Part shown: piece by piece, positions 18,267 to 28,115 of the stretch
How positions within the stretch are numbered: position 1 is the first letter of the stretch
Layout of the letters: each line of letters begins with the position of its first letter
Assembly: GCA_016710135.1 (NCBI GenBank)
Contig: JADJLM010000001.1
Location: forward strand, 1,054,001 to 1,118,000
DNA: 64,000 bases
Origin: Nitrosomonas sp.
GTDB taxonomy: Bacteria > Pseudomonadota > Gammaproteobacteria > Burkholderiales > Nitrosomonadaceae
Direction: 5' to 3'
Position numbers and translations under genes: made by a program
The notes under the pieces: model-generated
Told to the model about the DNA's origin: nothing
Database searches by the model: none
The model's input: the letters and a program-made list of their open reading frames with translations, nothing else

Positions 18267-18980
18267 TTATAGCATCGAATAAACCACCGCGGCAATCAAT
18301 CCACCGATAACCCCACCGACAACAGGAACATACGCATAACCCCAATCACTATCGCGTTTGTTGGCCATTGGGAGGATTGCATGCATAATGCGCGGCCCCA
18401 GATCACGTGCTGGATTAACAGCGAAGCCGGTCGGACCGCCGAGTGATAAGCCAATACCAAACAATAGTAGAGCAGCTGGTAAAGCATTCAATGTACCAAG
18501 GCCCTCCTGCGGCGCAGCCATCATCATCACGCCGAACACCAGCATGAATGTACCGACCGCTTCCGTAATGATGTTATTGAATGGGCTTCTGATCGCCGGA
18601 CCGGTACAAAATGCCGCAAGCTGCATATCCGGATCAGTCGTTGCATCAAAATGCTGGCGGTAAGTAACCCATACCACCAATGCGCCCAACATCGCACCCA
18701 GTATTTGCCCGACTGCATAAATCGGTACTGCGTTCCATGCAAACTTACCTGCAGCAGCAAGACCGATGCTCACCGCCGGGTTTAAATGCGCGCCGCTGGA
18801 AGCAGCCACGGCATAAACAGCCACGAAAAGCGCAATTCCCCAACCAGCGGCTATAGTTAACCACCCGGCATTACTGCCTTTGGACTTATTCAGCACGACA
18901 TTGGCAACCACACCGTTACCCAATAAAACTAAAATAAAAGTACCGATCAATTCTCCCAGGAAAGGGGTCATAGTTATCAC
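18267..18980 (-). CDS. MIP family channel (aquaglyceroporin type)
   Basis: An inner-membrane channel of 237 residues with six membrane helices and both NPA half-helices: AHLNPAVSIGL (about residues 64-74) and FAVNPARDLGPR (about 190-201). The Asp directly after the second NPA motif (NPARD) marks the glycerol-facilitator branch rather than strict water channels. Glycerol or another small polyol, or water, is the likely cargo. A second in-frame ATG three codons downstream is an alternative start. It stands alone between higBA and an IS3 remnant. Confidence 0.9.
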   Translation of the reverse strand: MITMTPFLGELIGTFILVLLGNGVVANVVLNKSKGSNAGWLTIAAGWGIALFVAVYAVAASSGAHLNPAVSIGLAAAGKFAWNAVPIYAVGQILGAMLGALVVWVTYRQHFDATTDPDMQLAAFCTGPAIRSPFNNIITEAVGTFMLVFGVMMMAAPQEGLGTLNALPAALLLFGIGLSLGGPTGFAVNPARDLGPRIMHAILPMANKRDSDWGYAYVPVVGGVIGGLIAAVVYSML

Positions 18981-19171
18981 ACCTTATGATAAAGTTGAAC
19001 TTCGAAAAACCTGCTTCCAGATGAATCAAGAAAGATTAATTAAATATTGCAAAAAGCTTTCCTAGTAGTTCCAGAAGGTAAATTGATTATTACACAAAAT
19101 TTTCATGAGATATATTTAGATCGTCTACCAGATCGGTGAAAAATGTTTCTGGGGAGCGAGCTTATGAGAAG

Positions 19172-19275
19172 GGCAAGAAGGAAAATCACGCAGTGGGATT
19201 CAAAGCCAAGGCGGCAATAGCTACGATCAAGGGTGTCAAGACACTCGCAGAGTTAGCTGGGCAACTTGATATGCT
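19172..19275 (+). pseudogene. IS3-family OrfA remnant
   Basis: The plus strand reads KKENHAVGFKAKAAIATIKG and then VKTLAELAGQLDM, the well-known N-terminal helix-turn-helix region of IS3-type OrfA proteins. It breaks off inside the 3' end of the opposing mgtA gene. There is no stop-free continuation, no OrfB and no recognisable terminal repeat, so it is a short fossil of an insertion sequence. Confidence 0.7.
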
Positions 19276-21826
19276 TCCGATCTCGATTCAACCGTTTGAA
19301 AAATAACTGCTTCACCAGTTCTGAGGTAATTACGTAGAGTATGGTAATGATCAAAATGGCGATGATTATTGGTAGCGGAAGTGGTACAAAATCAAAGATG
19401 CTCCCTATCGATAAATAAGGTAACAATAGGGCAACCGACCCGACTCCTATGACGCTCCACACGAGAAAACGGCTGGGTTGACTTCGATAAAACGGTTTAT
19501 AAGAGCGAATGACGAGAATGATTAGCAATTCCGTCAATAAGGATTCGACAAACCAACCTGTGCGAAATATCGCTTCGACCTCCCCTGCTAGATAAAGCAA
19601 TACACCAAATGTGAGTAAGTCAAACACGACACTAACTAAGCCAAAAGTAATCATAAAATTTCGAATCAAAGTCACATCCCAACGATGGGGGGTACTTTCC
19701 CAGTCTCGATCGACGCGATCACCTGAAATACCCATCGCTGGAATATCCGACAAAAAATTATTGAGTAAAATCTGTTTAGCAAGCAAGGGTAAAAAAGGGA
19801 GAAATAGCGAAGCCAGCGCCATACTGATCATATTGCCGAAATTGGCACTGGTCGTGATGAAAATATACTTGAGTGTATTGGCAAAAGTATGGCGACCTTC
19901 ATCGATTCCTTGGCATAACACCTTGAGATCATGCTTCAGTAAAACAAAATCGGCAGCTTCTCTGGCCACATCGGCCGCATTCTCAACGGATATACCGACA
20001 TCAGCGGCATGCAAAGCAGGTGCATCATTGATGCCATCACCAAGATAACCCACGACATGGCCTGTTTTTTGTAATGCGGTAATAATTCGTTCTTTCTGAT
20101 TCGGATCAACTTCTGCAAAAACGCCTACTTGAGGCACAAGATGCCATAAGGCTTCATCTTTCATATCAGCTAGCGCTTGACCCGTTACTATCGTCTGGGT
20201 ATCGATTCCCACCGCTTCAGCGACATGGCAAGCGACATAACGATTATCTCCGGTGATGATTTTAAGCTGGACACCTAATCGTGTTAACGCATTGAGGGTA
20301 TCGGTAATTCCCGCTTCCGGTGGATCGAAAAATAGTAAAAAACCAACCCAAACAAAGCCATGTTCATCGTCACGTGTGTAATTGGTATTGATTGCAACTG
20401 ATTTCTGGGCAATCGCTAACACGCGGTAACCTTGCATACTCCATTTCGTATAGTGTTGTAGCAATAGTTGCTGATGTTCGGAAGTTAATGGTTCAATTTG
20501 AGAAGCTAATTGAATTTGATCGCAGATCTCTAAAATCGATTGAAATGCGCCTTTGCAAATCATGGATGCAGTTGCGTCCGTTTCTTGTTTGACTACGGTG
20601 GTAAGGCGTTTGCGGACAAAATCATAAGGAATCTCATCTAATTTTTGATAACCCGTTAAGGTTTTATTCGCTTGCTCACCCGCTACGATAATGGCTTCAT
20701 CGAGTAAATTCGTGATACCGGTTTGTAACTTGGAATTCAAATAGGCCAATCGCAATACGAATTCACTGGATTGACCTGCACTATCGAGCGCTTGGTCGAG
20801 CTGAACTACGCCTTTAGTCAGAGTGCCGGTTTTATCGGTACATAACACATCCATGCTTCCGAGATTTTCAATAGCATTGAGACGTTTGACGATAACACCT
20901 TGCGCAGCCATTACTTTGGCACCTCGTGCCAAAGTAATGGTAAGAATGGCGGGCAGCAACTCAGGTGAAAGTCCTACCGCCAGGGCGAGCGCAAATAATA
21001 CTGTCTCAATCGTAGGGTGTTGTAATACGATATTGATCGCCAAGATCACAATGATCATAATCACCATGACGCGCACGAGCAACAAACCAAAATGACGTAT
21101 CCCGCGTTCAAATTCCGTTTCAGGAGGACGTAGTGATAGCGTTTCAGCAATCTTGCCATAGGCAGTCGTAACACCTGTTTGAATAATAAGTGCCTTTGCA
21201 TACCCGCTACGAACCGAGGTGCCCATAAAAATACAATTATTGCGATCAACAAGGCTTGCCGTCGGTTCTGATACACCTGGTCTTTTCTCAACAGGAAATG
21301 TTTCTCCTGTTAATAAAGCCTGTGCAACATGAAAATCTTTTGCTTCGAGTAAGATTCCATCAGCAGGGATCAAATTACCGGCTGAAAGTAGAATGATATC
21401 GCCAGGCACGATGGCATCAGAAGGAACAACGATGGTTTGCCCTCCACGGAGTACTGTTGATTTGGTCGCAATTTGCTGGCGAAGTTTTTCAACAGCACGA
21501 GTTGCACGGTGTTCCTGGATAAAGCTGAGTACTGCTGTCATCCCGACAATGGCGAGTACAATCAGTGCATCCAACCAATCTTTGACTAACAGTGCAACAA
21601 TTGCAGCAAAAATTAGGATTAAAACCAAAGGACTACGAAATTGATTTATAAAAAGCTGTAAGGTACTCTTGAGTAAGTGGTTGGTTTTTAGTCGATTGGA
21701 GCCAATTTGCGCTAAGCGATTCGCTGCAGTTGCCGGGTCGAGACCCAAGGGATTGCTATCTAGCAATTTCAACATAAAATCAGCGGGTTGACTCCAATAA
21801 GTTGCAATTTTAGAATTTCTTTCCAT
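19253..21826 (-). CDS. mgtA: Magnesium-transporting P-type ATPase (type IIIB)
   Basis: An inner-membrane ATPase that imports Mg2+. The 857-residue length is close to MgtA (898). Motifs: TGE in the actuator domain (residues 173-175), the M4 segment GLSPELLPAI (about 285-294), the phosphorylated Asp331 in DKTGTLT, ITGDNRYVA in the nucleotide domain, and GDGINDAPALHAADVGIS at the hinge. The extreme C-terminus overlaps the IS3 remnant on the other strand. IS5-type copy B ends only 23 bases before the start codon, so the native promoter and any Mg2+-sensing leader have been displaced. No good ribosome binding site is visible ahead of the ATG. Confidence 0.93.
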   Translation of the reverse strand: MERNSKIATYWSQPADFMLKLLDSNPLGLDPATAANRLAQIGSNRLKTNHLLKSTLQLFINQFRSPLVLILIFAAIVALLVKDWLDALIVLAIVGMTAVLSFIQEHRATRAVEKLRQQIATKSTVLRGGQTIVVPSDAIVPGDIILLSAGNLIPADGILLEAKDFHVAQALLTGETFPVEKRPGVSEPTASLVDRNNCIFMGTSVRSGYAKALIIQTGVTTAYGKIAETLSLRPPETEFERGIRHFGLLLVRVMVIMIIVILAINIVLQHPTIETVLFALALAVGLSPELLPAILTITLARGAKVMAAQGVIVKRLNAIENLGSMDVLCTDKTGTLTKGVVQLDQALDSAGQSSEFVLRLAYLNSKLQTGITNLLDEAIIVAGEQANKTLTGYQKLDEIPYDFVRKRLTTVVKQETDATASMICKGAFQSILEICDQIQLASQIEPLTSEHQQLLLQHYTKWSMQGYRVLAIAQKSVAINTNYTRDDEHGFVWVGFLLFFDPPEAGITDTLNALTRLGVQLKIITGDNRYVACHVAEAVGIDTQTIVTGQALADMKDEALWHLVPQVGVFAEVDPNQKERIITALQKTGHVVGYLGDGINDAPALHAADVGISVENAADVAREAADFVLLKHDLKVLCQGIDEGRHTFANTLKYIFITTSANFGNMISMALASLFLPFLPLLAKQILLNNFLSDIPAMGISGDRVDRDWESTPHRWDVTLIRNFMITFGLVSVVFDLLTFGVLLYLAGEVEAIFRTGWFVESLLTELLIILVIRSYKPFYRSQPSRFLVWSVIGVGSVALLLPYLSIGSIFDFVPLPLPIIIAILIITILYVITSELVKQLFFKRLNRDRKHIKLPS

Positions 21827-21849
21827 AGCGGTCGCTGTTACGGTTAATT

Positions 21850-23373
21850 AGTCGATCCTGAAATATCCACAAGCACTTGATTCTATGCAGCAAAGATCTT
21901 TCTTTTGATGAGCATAACGACCAGGAATGTTAAAATAGCATCCTATTTCTGGTCGAAATGGTGATTAAAAATGCTAAGACATAGCAGTACGATTCATCAA
22001 CCGAATTTGTTTGGAACAGATTTGCTGATGCAGTTGGATGTCAATGATCCATTGTTGCAGCTTGCAGACGCGATACCGTGGCAAGAATTTGACGAAGCAT
22101 TTTCGATTCACTACACGAAATCGACAGGCGCGCCGAGTAAGCCGATCCGGTTGCTGGTTGGGTTATTGATCTTGAAGCAGTTAGAGAATTTGAGTGACGA
22201 ATCAGTAGTATTGCAGTGGAAGCGCAATCCTTACTACCAGGCTTTTGCGGCATGAAAGAGTTCCAGCAGAAATTGCCGTGTCATAGCACGGAACTGGTGC
22301 ATTTTCGTAAGCGCCTAGGTGTGCCGGGCATGGAGCAGATTTTTCAGATGAGTGTTGGTTTGCATGGGGAATCGGCACTGGAAGATGTGGTTCATGTTGA
22401 CACGACAGTGCAAGAGAAGAACATCACATACCCGACTGACAGCAAACTAGCGATCAAGATTATCAATCGCCTCAACAAGATTGCCAAATCCCATGGTATT
22501 TCACAGCGGCGCACTTTCATTAAGCAAGTGAAATCACTGCGCTTGGATATTCGGCACTACCGGCATGTGAAGAAAAGAGCAAAGGCGAAACGCGCGTTGA
22601 AGCGACTCAGAACCATTGCAGGTGTTTTGATGCGGGAGCTCAGGAGAAAATTGCCACAATGCTGCCTATTCGAGCACTACCAAAAGGATTTTCTACTGTA
22701 TGAGCGCGTACTGAAACAGAAAATCAAAGACACGCACAAAATCTATTCCCTGCACGAACCGCAAGTGTACTGTATCGGCAAGGAAAAGACCACAAACAAT
22801 ATGAATACGGCAGCAAGGCATCGATAGCCAGCACAGCGAAAGGTAACCTGATTGTTGGGGTTGTCAGTCACGAACAAAACTTGCATGACAGCCACACATT
22901 ACCAGAGATATTGCATCATGTTGAGACTTCGCGCGGGAAAGCGGCCAAGCAAGCTGTATGCGACCGTGGCTACCGTGGCAAACGTGAAGTCAATGGAACG
23001 CAAATCGTTCTACCTGGAAGAGCATTAAAACGAGACACACGCTACCAAAGAGACAAGAAGCGGAAACAATGCAGAAGGCGCGCGGCGATTGAACCCATTA
23101 TCAGCCACCTGAAATCGGATTATCGAATGGCCAGAAATTACCTGAAAGGCGCCATCGGTGATCACATCAATCTGCTAATGGCTGCTACCGCCTGGAATCT
23201 AAAACAATGGCTATTGGCCATTTTTTGGTTTTTCTTCCCGTGGCGAAAACTGCAGGCTTCGCAAATTCTTTGATGGAAAAAGATCAAATTGCTCGATTTT
23301 GTCTTTATTAACACGCCGCTTTTTGAAACTGCTGATCCATAATAACAATTGATGCAGTTTTTCAGGGTCGACT
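21850..23373 (+). mobile_element. IS5-type insertion sequence, copy B
   Basis: A 1524-bp element nearly identical to copy A at 10392-11914 and in the same orientation, with terminal inverted repeats AGTCGAtCCTGAAA (left, one mismatch to copy A) and the complement at the right. The target duplication is AATT (21846-21849 and 23374-23377), different from copy A's ACTT. It sits directly upstream of mgtA. Confidence 0.93.
21971..23273 (+). pseudogene. IS5-type transposase, copy B (frameshifted)
   Basis: As in copy A, the N-terminal frame ends at 22255 and the main frame continues with FCGMKEFQQKLPCHSTEL. A -1 slip on GCTTTT (near 22246) would fuse them exactly as the family sequence demands. This copy keeps the region HGISQRRTFIKQVKSL that is damaged in copy A, but has lost one G near 22782, which ends the frame at 22827. 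The C-terminal catalytic part (HDSHTLPEILHHVE, AVCDRGYRGKRE, RRAAIEPIISHLKSD) is in the frame that begins near 22845. It keeps a normal C-terminus (LLAIFWFFF). Confidence 0.87.
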
Positions 23374-23479
23374 AATTAGTAGAGTCGACACATAGAGATC
23401 TCCACTATTTTATATAGTCGGTACCACCGCGAGGTTAAGCGTTTCGGAGTTTTAATCTATGTCGAGAATCGGTTAAGGC

Positions 23480-25192
23480 TCAATGAGATGCAGGCTCATG
23501 CAAATTTTTTAGTAAATGCTGTGTAATATTTTGAGCAAGCACTTGCTCATCGAGAAATACCAATCCCATATTCTCTTTTTCCAGCTTCGTAGCTGCTTCA
23601 GGATCATGGGTACTGATTAAAATTTCAGCTTGAGGATTTAATATTTTCGACGTTTCAACCATTTGCTGAATTCGGAGTACATCTGTAGCCGTAATGATCA
23701 TCGTATTAGCCCGAGCAATATGAGCCTGAATTAATACAGCTGGATCAGCAGCATCTCCTGCAACCGCATGCGTATGATGTTTCCTGAGTTGCTCCACAAT
23801 TTCGCGATTTTGGTCGACAACCACATAACGGGTACCTTTGCTCGCAAGGGTTTCACCAACACGCTTACCCACCGCACCATAGCCAACGATGACAACATGG
23901 CCTGTAACATGTGTCGATGCAACCGATGTTGGTAATTCCGCTAAGGGATCATCTGCGCGCTCTAGTCGACGCGCAAGCTTGGAGCGGGAGCGGATCCAAT
24001 TTTGTATAGGCTCAACGATTTCAAAAGCCAGATGATTAAAAGTAATGGAAATAACCGCACCAGCCAATATCAGGCTGTAACCTTCCAACGGCAAGAGCCC
24101 TAATGACATACCCAGTGAAGCGAGTATAAATGACAATTCACCGATTTGAGACAAGCTCACGGATACGGTCAATGCTGTATTGAGCGGATAGCGGAATGCC
24201 AGCACAAGTATAAAGGCAGCTAAGGATTTACCAAAGAGAATGATGGCAACCACAATTAGCACACGTAGCGGCTCTTCAATTAAAATATTAGGATCGAACA
24301 ACATGCCCACCGATACGAAGAACAACACTGAGAACGCATCCCGTAGCGGTAACGATTCTTGCGCGGCCCGATGGCTCAAGCTTGATTCCCGCATCACCAT
24401 GCCAGAAAAGAAGGCACCTAATGCAAATGAAACATCAAATAATTTGGCTGCGCCGTAGGCAATGCCTACTGCAACAGCGATAACGCATAAAATAAATAAT
24501 TCATTGGATTTGGTACTCGCAACATGCCACAGCAACCACGGAAATAATCGTTTACCTACAATCAGCATGAAAGCGATAAATATCGAAACTTTTATAAACG
24601 TAATCGCTAATACGATCAATAAATCGATTAGGCTATTACTGGCACTCGATTCACTTCCATGACCACCCAACCAGCCTGCAAGAGGAGGAAGTAATACCAG
24701 AACCAAAACCACGACTAAATCTTCGACAATTAACCAACCGACAGCGATTCGACCGTTAATTGATTTCATTAAACCACGTTGCTCGAGCGCTCGGATTAAC
24801 ACCACAGTACTCGCCACTGAAAGTGCTAAACCAAATACAATACTGGCTCCCAAATTCCATTCCCAAGTCATGGCAACACCAGCACCCAGTAAAGTCGCCA
24901 CCATGATTTGAGCAATTGCACCCGGTAAAGCTATTTTTCTAACCGCCAATAGATCATTGAGTGAGAAATGCAAACCAACGCCAAACATCAGTAAAATTAT
25001 CCCAATTTCTGCTAATTGATTAGATAAAGTAAGATCAGCTACAAACCCAGGCGTAAAGGGACCAATCATCATACCGGCAACCAAGTACCCCACCAGGACC
25101 GGAAGTTTCAGGCGGTGTGCGATCATGCCCATGATCAGAGCAAGACCCAAACTAACGACAATCGTCGTAATTAATATTGTGCTATGGGGCAT
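23480..25192 (-). CDS. ybaL: YbaL/KefB-type cation:proton antiporter
   Basis: A 570-residue inner-membrane antiporter of the CPA2 family. The N-terminal part (residues 1-390) has about 12 helices with VLVGYLVAGMMIGPFTPG, LMFGVGLHFSLNDLL and IVEDLVVVLVLVLLPP. The C-terminal part is a cytoplasmic TrkA_N domain with VVIVGYGAVGKRVGETL (about 428-444) and a second-strand Asp (VVDQN). Members exchange K+ or Na+ for H+, often under control of the nucleotide or glutathione state. The arrangement matches YbaL of E. coli. It is transcribed away from IS copy B and has no operon partner. Confidence 0.88.
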   Translation of the reverse strand: MPHSTILITTIVVSLGLALIMGMIAHRLKLPVLVGYLVAGMMIGPFTPGFVADLTLSNQLAEIGIILLMFGVGLHFSLNDLLAVRKIALPGAIAQIMVATLLGAGVAMTWEWNLGASIVFGLALSVASTVVLIRALEQRGLMKSINGRIAVGWLIVEDLVVVLVLVLLPPLAGWLGGHGSESSASNSLIDLLIVLAITFIKVSIFIAFMLIVGKRLFPWLLWHVASTKSNELFILCVIAVAVGIAYGAAKLFDVSFALGAFFSGMVMRESSLSHRAAQESLPLRDAFSVLFFVSVGMLFDPNILIEEPLRVLIVVAIILFGKSLAAFILVLAFRYPLNTALTVSVSLSQIGELSFILASLGMSLGLLPLEGYSLILAGAVISITFNHLAFEIVEPIQNWIRSRSKLARRLERADDPLAELPTSVASTHVTGHVVIVGYGAVGKRVGETLASKGTRYVVVDQNREIVEQLRKHHTHAVAGDAADPAVLIQAHIARANTMIITATDVLRIQQMVETSKILNPQAEILISTHDPEAATKLEKENMGLVFLDEQVLAQNITQHLLKNLHEPASH

Positions 25193-25368
25193 AAACGAGT
25201 AGGAAATTTACGGTTCACTTAACTAGCCATTTTGAATCGGTTATAGCTTATTGTTGTTTTCAAGCTTGATCATGTGACAACTTTGTCTGATTCAACACAT
25301 TTGTTATTCTTGATGATCAATAGGGATAGCTACACTATTAATGGTTCTAATTTTTTGTAGCATAGGCA

Positions 25369-25407
25369 GGAAGCGTAACTACCGCAAACCAGTCATTGGA
25401 CGCTTCC
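25369..25407. repeat. Short inverted repeat in the ybaL upstream region
   Basis: GGAAGCGT at 25369-25376 is repeated inverted as ACGCTTCC at 25400-25407, with a 23-base loop. It lies between the starts of ybaL and the 3' end of the DUF2909 gene, both on the minus strand. No T tract follows on either strand. It could be a weak terminator for the small gene or an operator; nothing more can be said. Confidence 0.3.
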
Positions 25408-25453
25408 GCTAACGTACCTAATACAAAATGGAAACGTTCACGCTTTTACTATT

Positions 25454-25645
25454 TCATCCTTGATAAATATAATTGAAATACGTTGAGATCATGAGTGTGA
25501 TAAACAGAATCAGAGATAGTGCGATCCGAATGGTGAGCGATCTAACCATACGCGTGCTGCTCCCATCATCTTTTAGCATGAAATACAATGCGGAACCAAG
25601 GCTATAAAGAATCAATATCAATAATAATATCGCAAATATTTTCAC
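25454..25645 (-). CDS. Twin transmembrane protein (DUF2909 family)
   Basis: A 63-residue protein with two membrane helices (about residues 3-23 and 38-58) and the motif YFMLKDDGSS followed by TRMVRSLTIRIALS between them, which is the pattern of DUF2909. In many betaproteobacteria the gene lies among cytochrome c oxidase assembly genes (ctaG, surf1); here it stands alone, between ybaL and miaA. The function of the family is not known. Confidence 0.85.
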   Translation of the reverse strand: MKIFAILLLILILYSLGSALYFMLKDDGSSTRMVRSLTIRIALSLILFITLMISTYFNYIYQG

Positions 25646-25833
25646 TACAATTTCCTATAAAAATGAAATGATATCGTACTGATGCCATTCATTAATTGCG
25701 AAATCACAATTGAACATAATCATCAGTTTTTTCCTATTGTAACTGATAACGATCAATTATGATTGTTACAGTCTATAACAGTACGCTCTTAATTGGTTGT
25801 AACACCATTAATCTAGAAAAATTATTATAATCA

Positions 25834-26799
25834 ATGCTCACTCACCCGCCATCCTTAGAATTATTACCCCCTGCTATCGTTATCTTAGGGCCTACTGCAA
25901 GCGGCAAATCTAACCTAGCCTTATCGATCAGCGACCATTTCCCAGTTGAGATTATTAGCATTGATTCTGCGCAGGTCTATCGCTATATGGATATTGGTAG
26001 TGCAAAACCCGACCCACATATCTTAACTAAAATCCCCCACCATCTGATCAATTTAATTGATCCCGATCAGCAATATTCTGCTGCACAATTTCGTAATGAC
26101 GCGCTTCACACCATGAAAGAAATAACATTGAGAGGAAACATTCCATTGTTAGTAGGCGGCACGATGCTCTATTTCAAAGCATTGAGAGAAGGTCTATCTG
26201 ATCTCCCACCAGCAAATCAGCAAATTCGCAAAGAAATCGAAGCGAGTGCTGCTGAAAAAGGCTGGTCTGCTCAGCATCACTTGCTACAGTCTGTTGATCC
26301 CACTAGCGCCGAACGTATTCAATCCAACGACAGTCAACGGATACAACGCGCACTGGAAATTTACTACCTAACCGGAAAACCCATGTCAGCGCTCATGCTT
26401 CCTTCTAAACCTGTATTCATTCCCTATCAATTGATTTCCATCGCACTACTGCCAGCAGATCGCACTGTATTACATCAACGAATTCAACAACTTTTTGAAA
26501 TGATGTTAACAATGGGATTAATAGAAGAAGTTCAATCAATTCTTAGTAAATTTCCGTTGACGCTAGAAATGCCATCGATGCGCTGTGTGGGCTATCGACA
26601 AGTCTATCAGTATCTGCATAACCAACTCAGCTTAATAGAATTACGAGAAAAAGGTGTAGCAGCGACACGTCAATTAGCCAAACGTCAACTGACTTGGTTA
26701 CGCAGTATGACGCAATTAACTGCATTTGATTGTTTAGCAGATAATTTACCCGAGCAAGTTTTGTATTATCTACAAATTACGCTAAACATTAATGACTGA
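25834..26799 (+). CDS. miaA: tRNA dimethylallyltransferase
   Basis: MiaA transfers a dimethylallyl group to N6 of adenosine 37 in tRNAs that read codons starting with U. The P-loop GPTASGKS is at residues 19-26, followed by DSAQVYRYMDIGSAKP (substrate-binding region), GGTMLYFKAL, and the late CVGYRQVYQYL and TRQLAKRQLTWLR motifs. The 321-residue length is normal. It is a single gene on the plus strand, with a long AT-rich leader. Confidence 0.96.
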   Translation: MLTHPPSLELLPPAIVILGPTASGKSNLALSISDHFPVEIISIDSAQVYRYMDIGSAKPDPHILTKIPHHLINLIDPDQQYSAAQFRNDALHTMKEITLRGNIPLLVGGTMLYFKALREGLSDLPPANQQIRKEIEASAAEKGWSAQHHLLQSVDPTSAERIQSNDSQRIQRALEIYYLTGKPMSALMLPSKPVFIPYQLISIALLPADRTVLHQRIQQLFEMMLTMGLIEEVQSILSKFPLTLEMPSMRCVGYRQVYQYLHNQLSLIELREKGVAATRQLAKRQLTWLRSMTQLTAFDCLADNLPEQVLYYLQITLNIND

Positions 26800-26840
26800 T
26801 GGAGGGATCTAGAAGCTTCGATAACGAATATTTGATTTTA

Positions 26841-28100
26841 TTATTTTGCAATCGTAATGCTAGGAACGCCACCCCGAGGCATGTCGGTCACTGTCATTTG
26901 AAACAATAGAAATAATAATTGGAAAGCATCTCGATTCCAGCGAGCATGGGAACCCGTTGTATTGACCGCATAAAATTTATTATTCCAGCGAATGGAAAAA
27001 TCGACTCCTGTCGGGGATGTATTTGACTGAATCAGTTCCATTGTAAGATTGGGATTCTCATTATTCAAAATAGGTGGAGTTCTCGCATCCTTTTCAACAT
27101 AAAAGCCAGCTTGATTACCTAACGCCTTACTCAGAAAACTCAGAATAGAATGAAAACTCCTGAGTCGAAAAATCCCGACCATGGGCCATTCCCCTCCATA
27201 GTAGCCCGCCCGAATATCAAAAGCGACATCACTCGCATCCCACTCCCGCGCTCGCTCATTTAATAACTCGCGTTCATTTTCAGAAAGGGTATCTGGGTCA
27301 TAGTTGGTAATCAAAATAGGCCCTAGAATTTGTTTATGAAGGGTGAACGTATCGTCAGTTCTATCATAGTGAACAACGAATTCTTTTTGTAACGATTGAA
27401 AGCTATCCGGTGCAATGGTAGCCGCTGGAATTTTCCAGGTATGCGTTAAAGGAAGCGGTTCAACATAAAGTTGATTGCGATCTTGAATCGCTGATAAATG
27501 TAATACAACACGACGAAACGTCTCATACCCAGCCGTATCGGCGGGCTTATTGTGATACGTATCGCTATGGTAAGGCTTATTCTGCAAACGAACTTCCTGG
27601 GCCATCATGCGTAGCAACAGATCAACATCAAAATGTTGCCGCAGCAACAATATCAACCCACTTTGTGGAAACGGTGTTAGTAATCGTCGCGTAAAATCTT
27701 CTCCCTCGATTGGAACAATACTAATTGTAGGACTCTCTGCCATACTGCCACCAAAAATTGGCAATATCGATGAACCGGCCAAGCCACCTGCGGCCGGCGC
27801 AGCACCAGCGCTAGCTTGGAATGTAAACGTTGCAGTAATATTGGAAACACCGGTAAAATGGATAGGCTGGTGGTGGTGAGCGCGAACGATATTGATTAAT
27901 AATTGTTGTGATACTACATCAGTCACGGCATCATCATAAGCAATCACGGCACGGTTCAACGCAATCGGTGACAGACAACCGGCAAGCGTAAAAATGCAAA
28001 TTAAGCAAATTAACCGCCGAAGATTGGTGGTTAAACGCTTGCGCGGAACGATTACTAAATTTATTACCAGGGTTATAAAATCATGCTTTCGAATAAACAT
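26841..28100 (-). CDS. Conserved lipoprotein of unknown function
   Basis: The N-terminus carries a long basic start and then a hydrophobic stretch ending in the lipobox LAGC (Cys at about residue 42), so the mature protein is probably a lipoprotein of about 378 residues in the envelope. The actual start may be a later codon, since the signal peptide proper begins near residue 28. There is a Gly/Ala-rich patch after residue 90. I do not recognise a named domain. It begins 15 bases after nadE on the same strand and may be co-transcribed with it. Confidence 0.75.
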   Translation of the reverse strand: MFIRKHDFITLVINLVIVPRKRLTTNLRRLICLICIFTLAGCLSPIALNRAVIAYDDAVTDVVSQQLLINIVRAHHHQPIHFTGVSNITATFTFQASAGAAPAAGGLAGSSILPIFGGSMAESPTISIVPIEGEDFTRRLLTPFPQSGLILLLRQHFDVDLLLRMMAQEVRLQNKPYHSDTYHNKPADTAGYETFRRVVLHLSAIQDRNQLYVEPLPLTHTWKIPAATIAPDSFQSLQKEFVVHYDRTDDTFTLHKQILGPILITNYDPDTLSENERELLNERAREWDASDVAFDIRAGYYGGEWPMVGIFRLRSFHSILSFLSKALGNQAGFYVEKDARTPPILNNENPNLTMELIQSNTSPTGVDFSIRWNNKFYAVNTTGSHARWNRDAFQLLFLLFQMTVTDMPRGGVPSITIAK

Positions 28101-28115
28101 GTTAGTGTTTGCACA

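Noticed and set aside
10388..23377. A composite transposon made of IS copies A and B with the genes between
   Set aside because: Each IS has its own 4-bp target duplication (ACTT and AATT) directly at both of its ends, which shows two separate insertions, not one transposition of the whole block.
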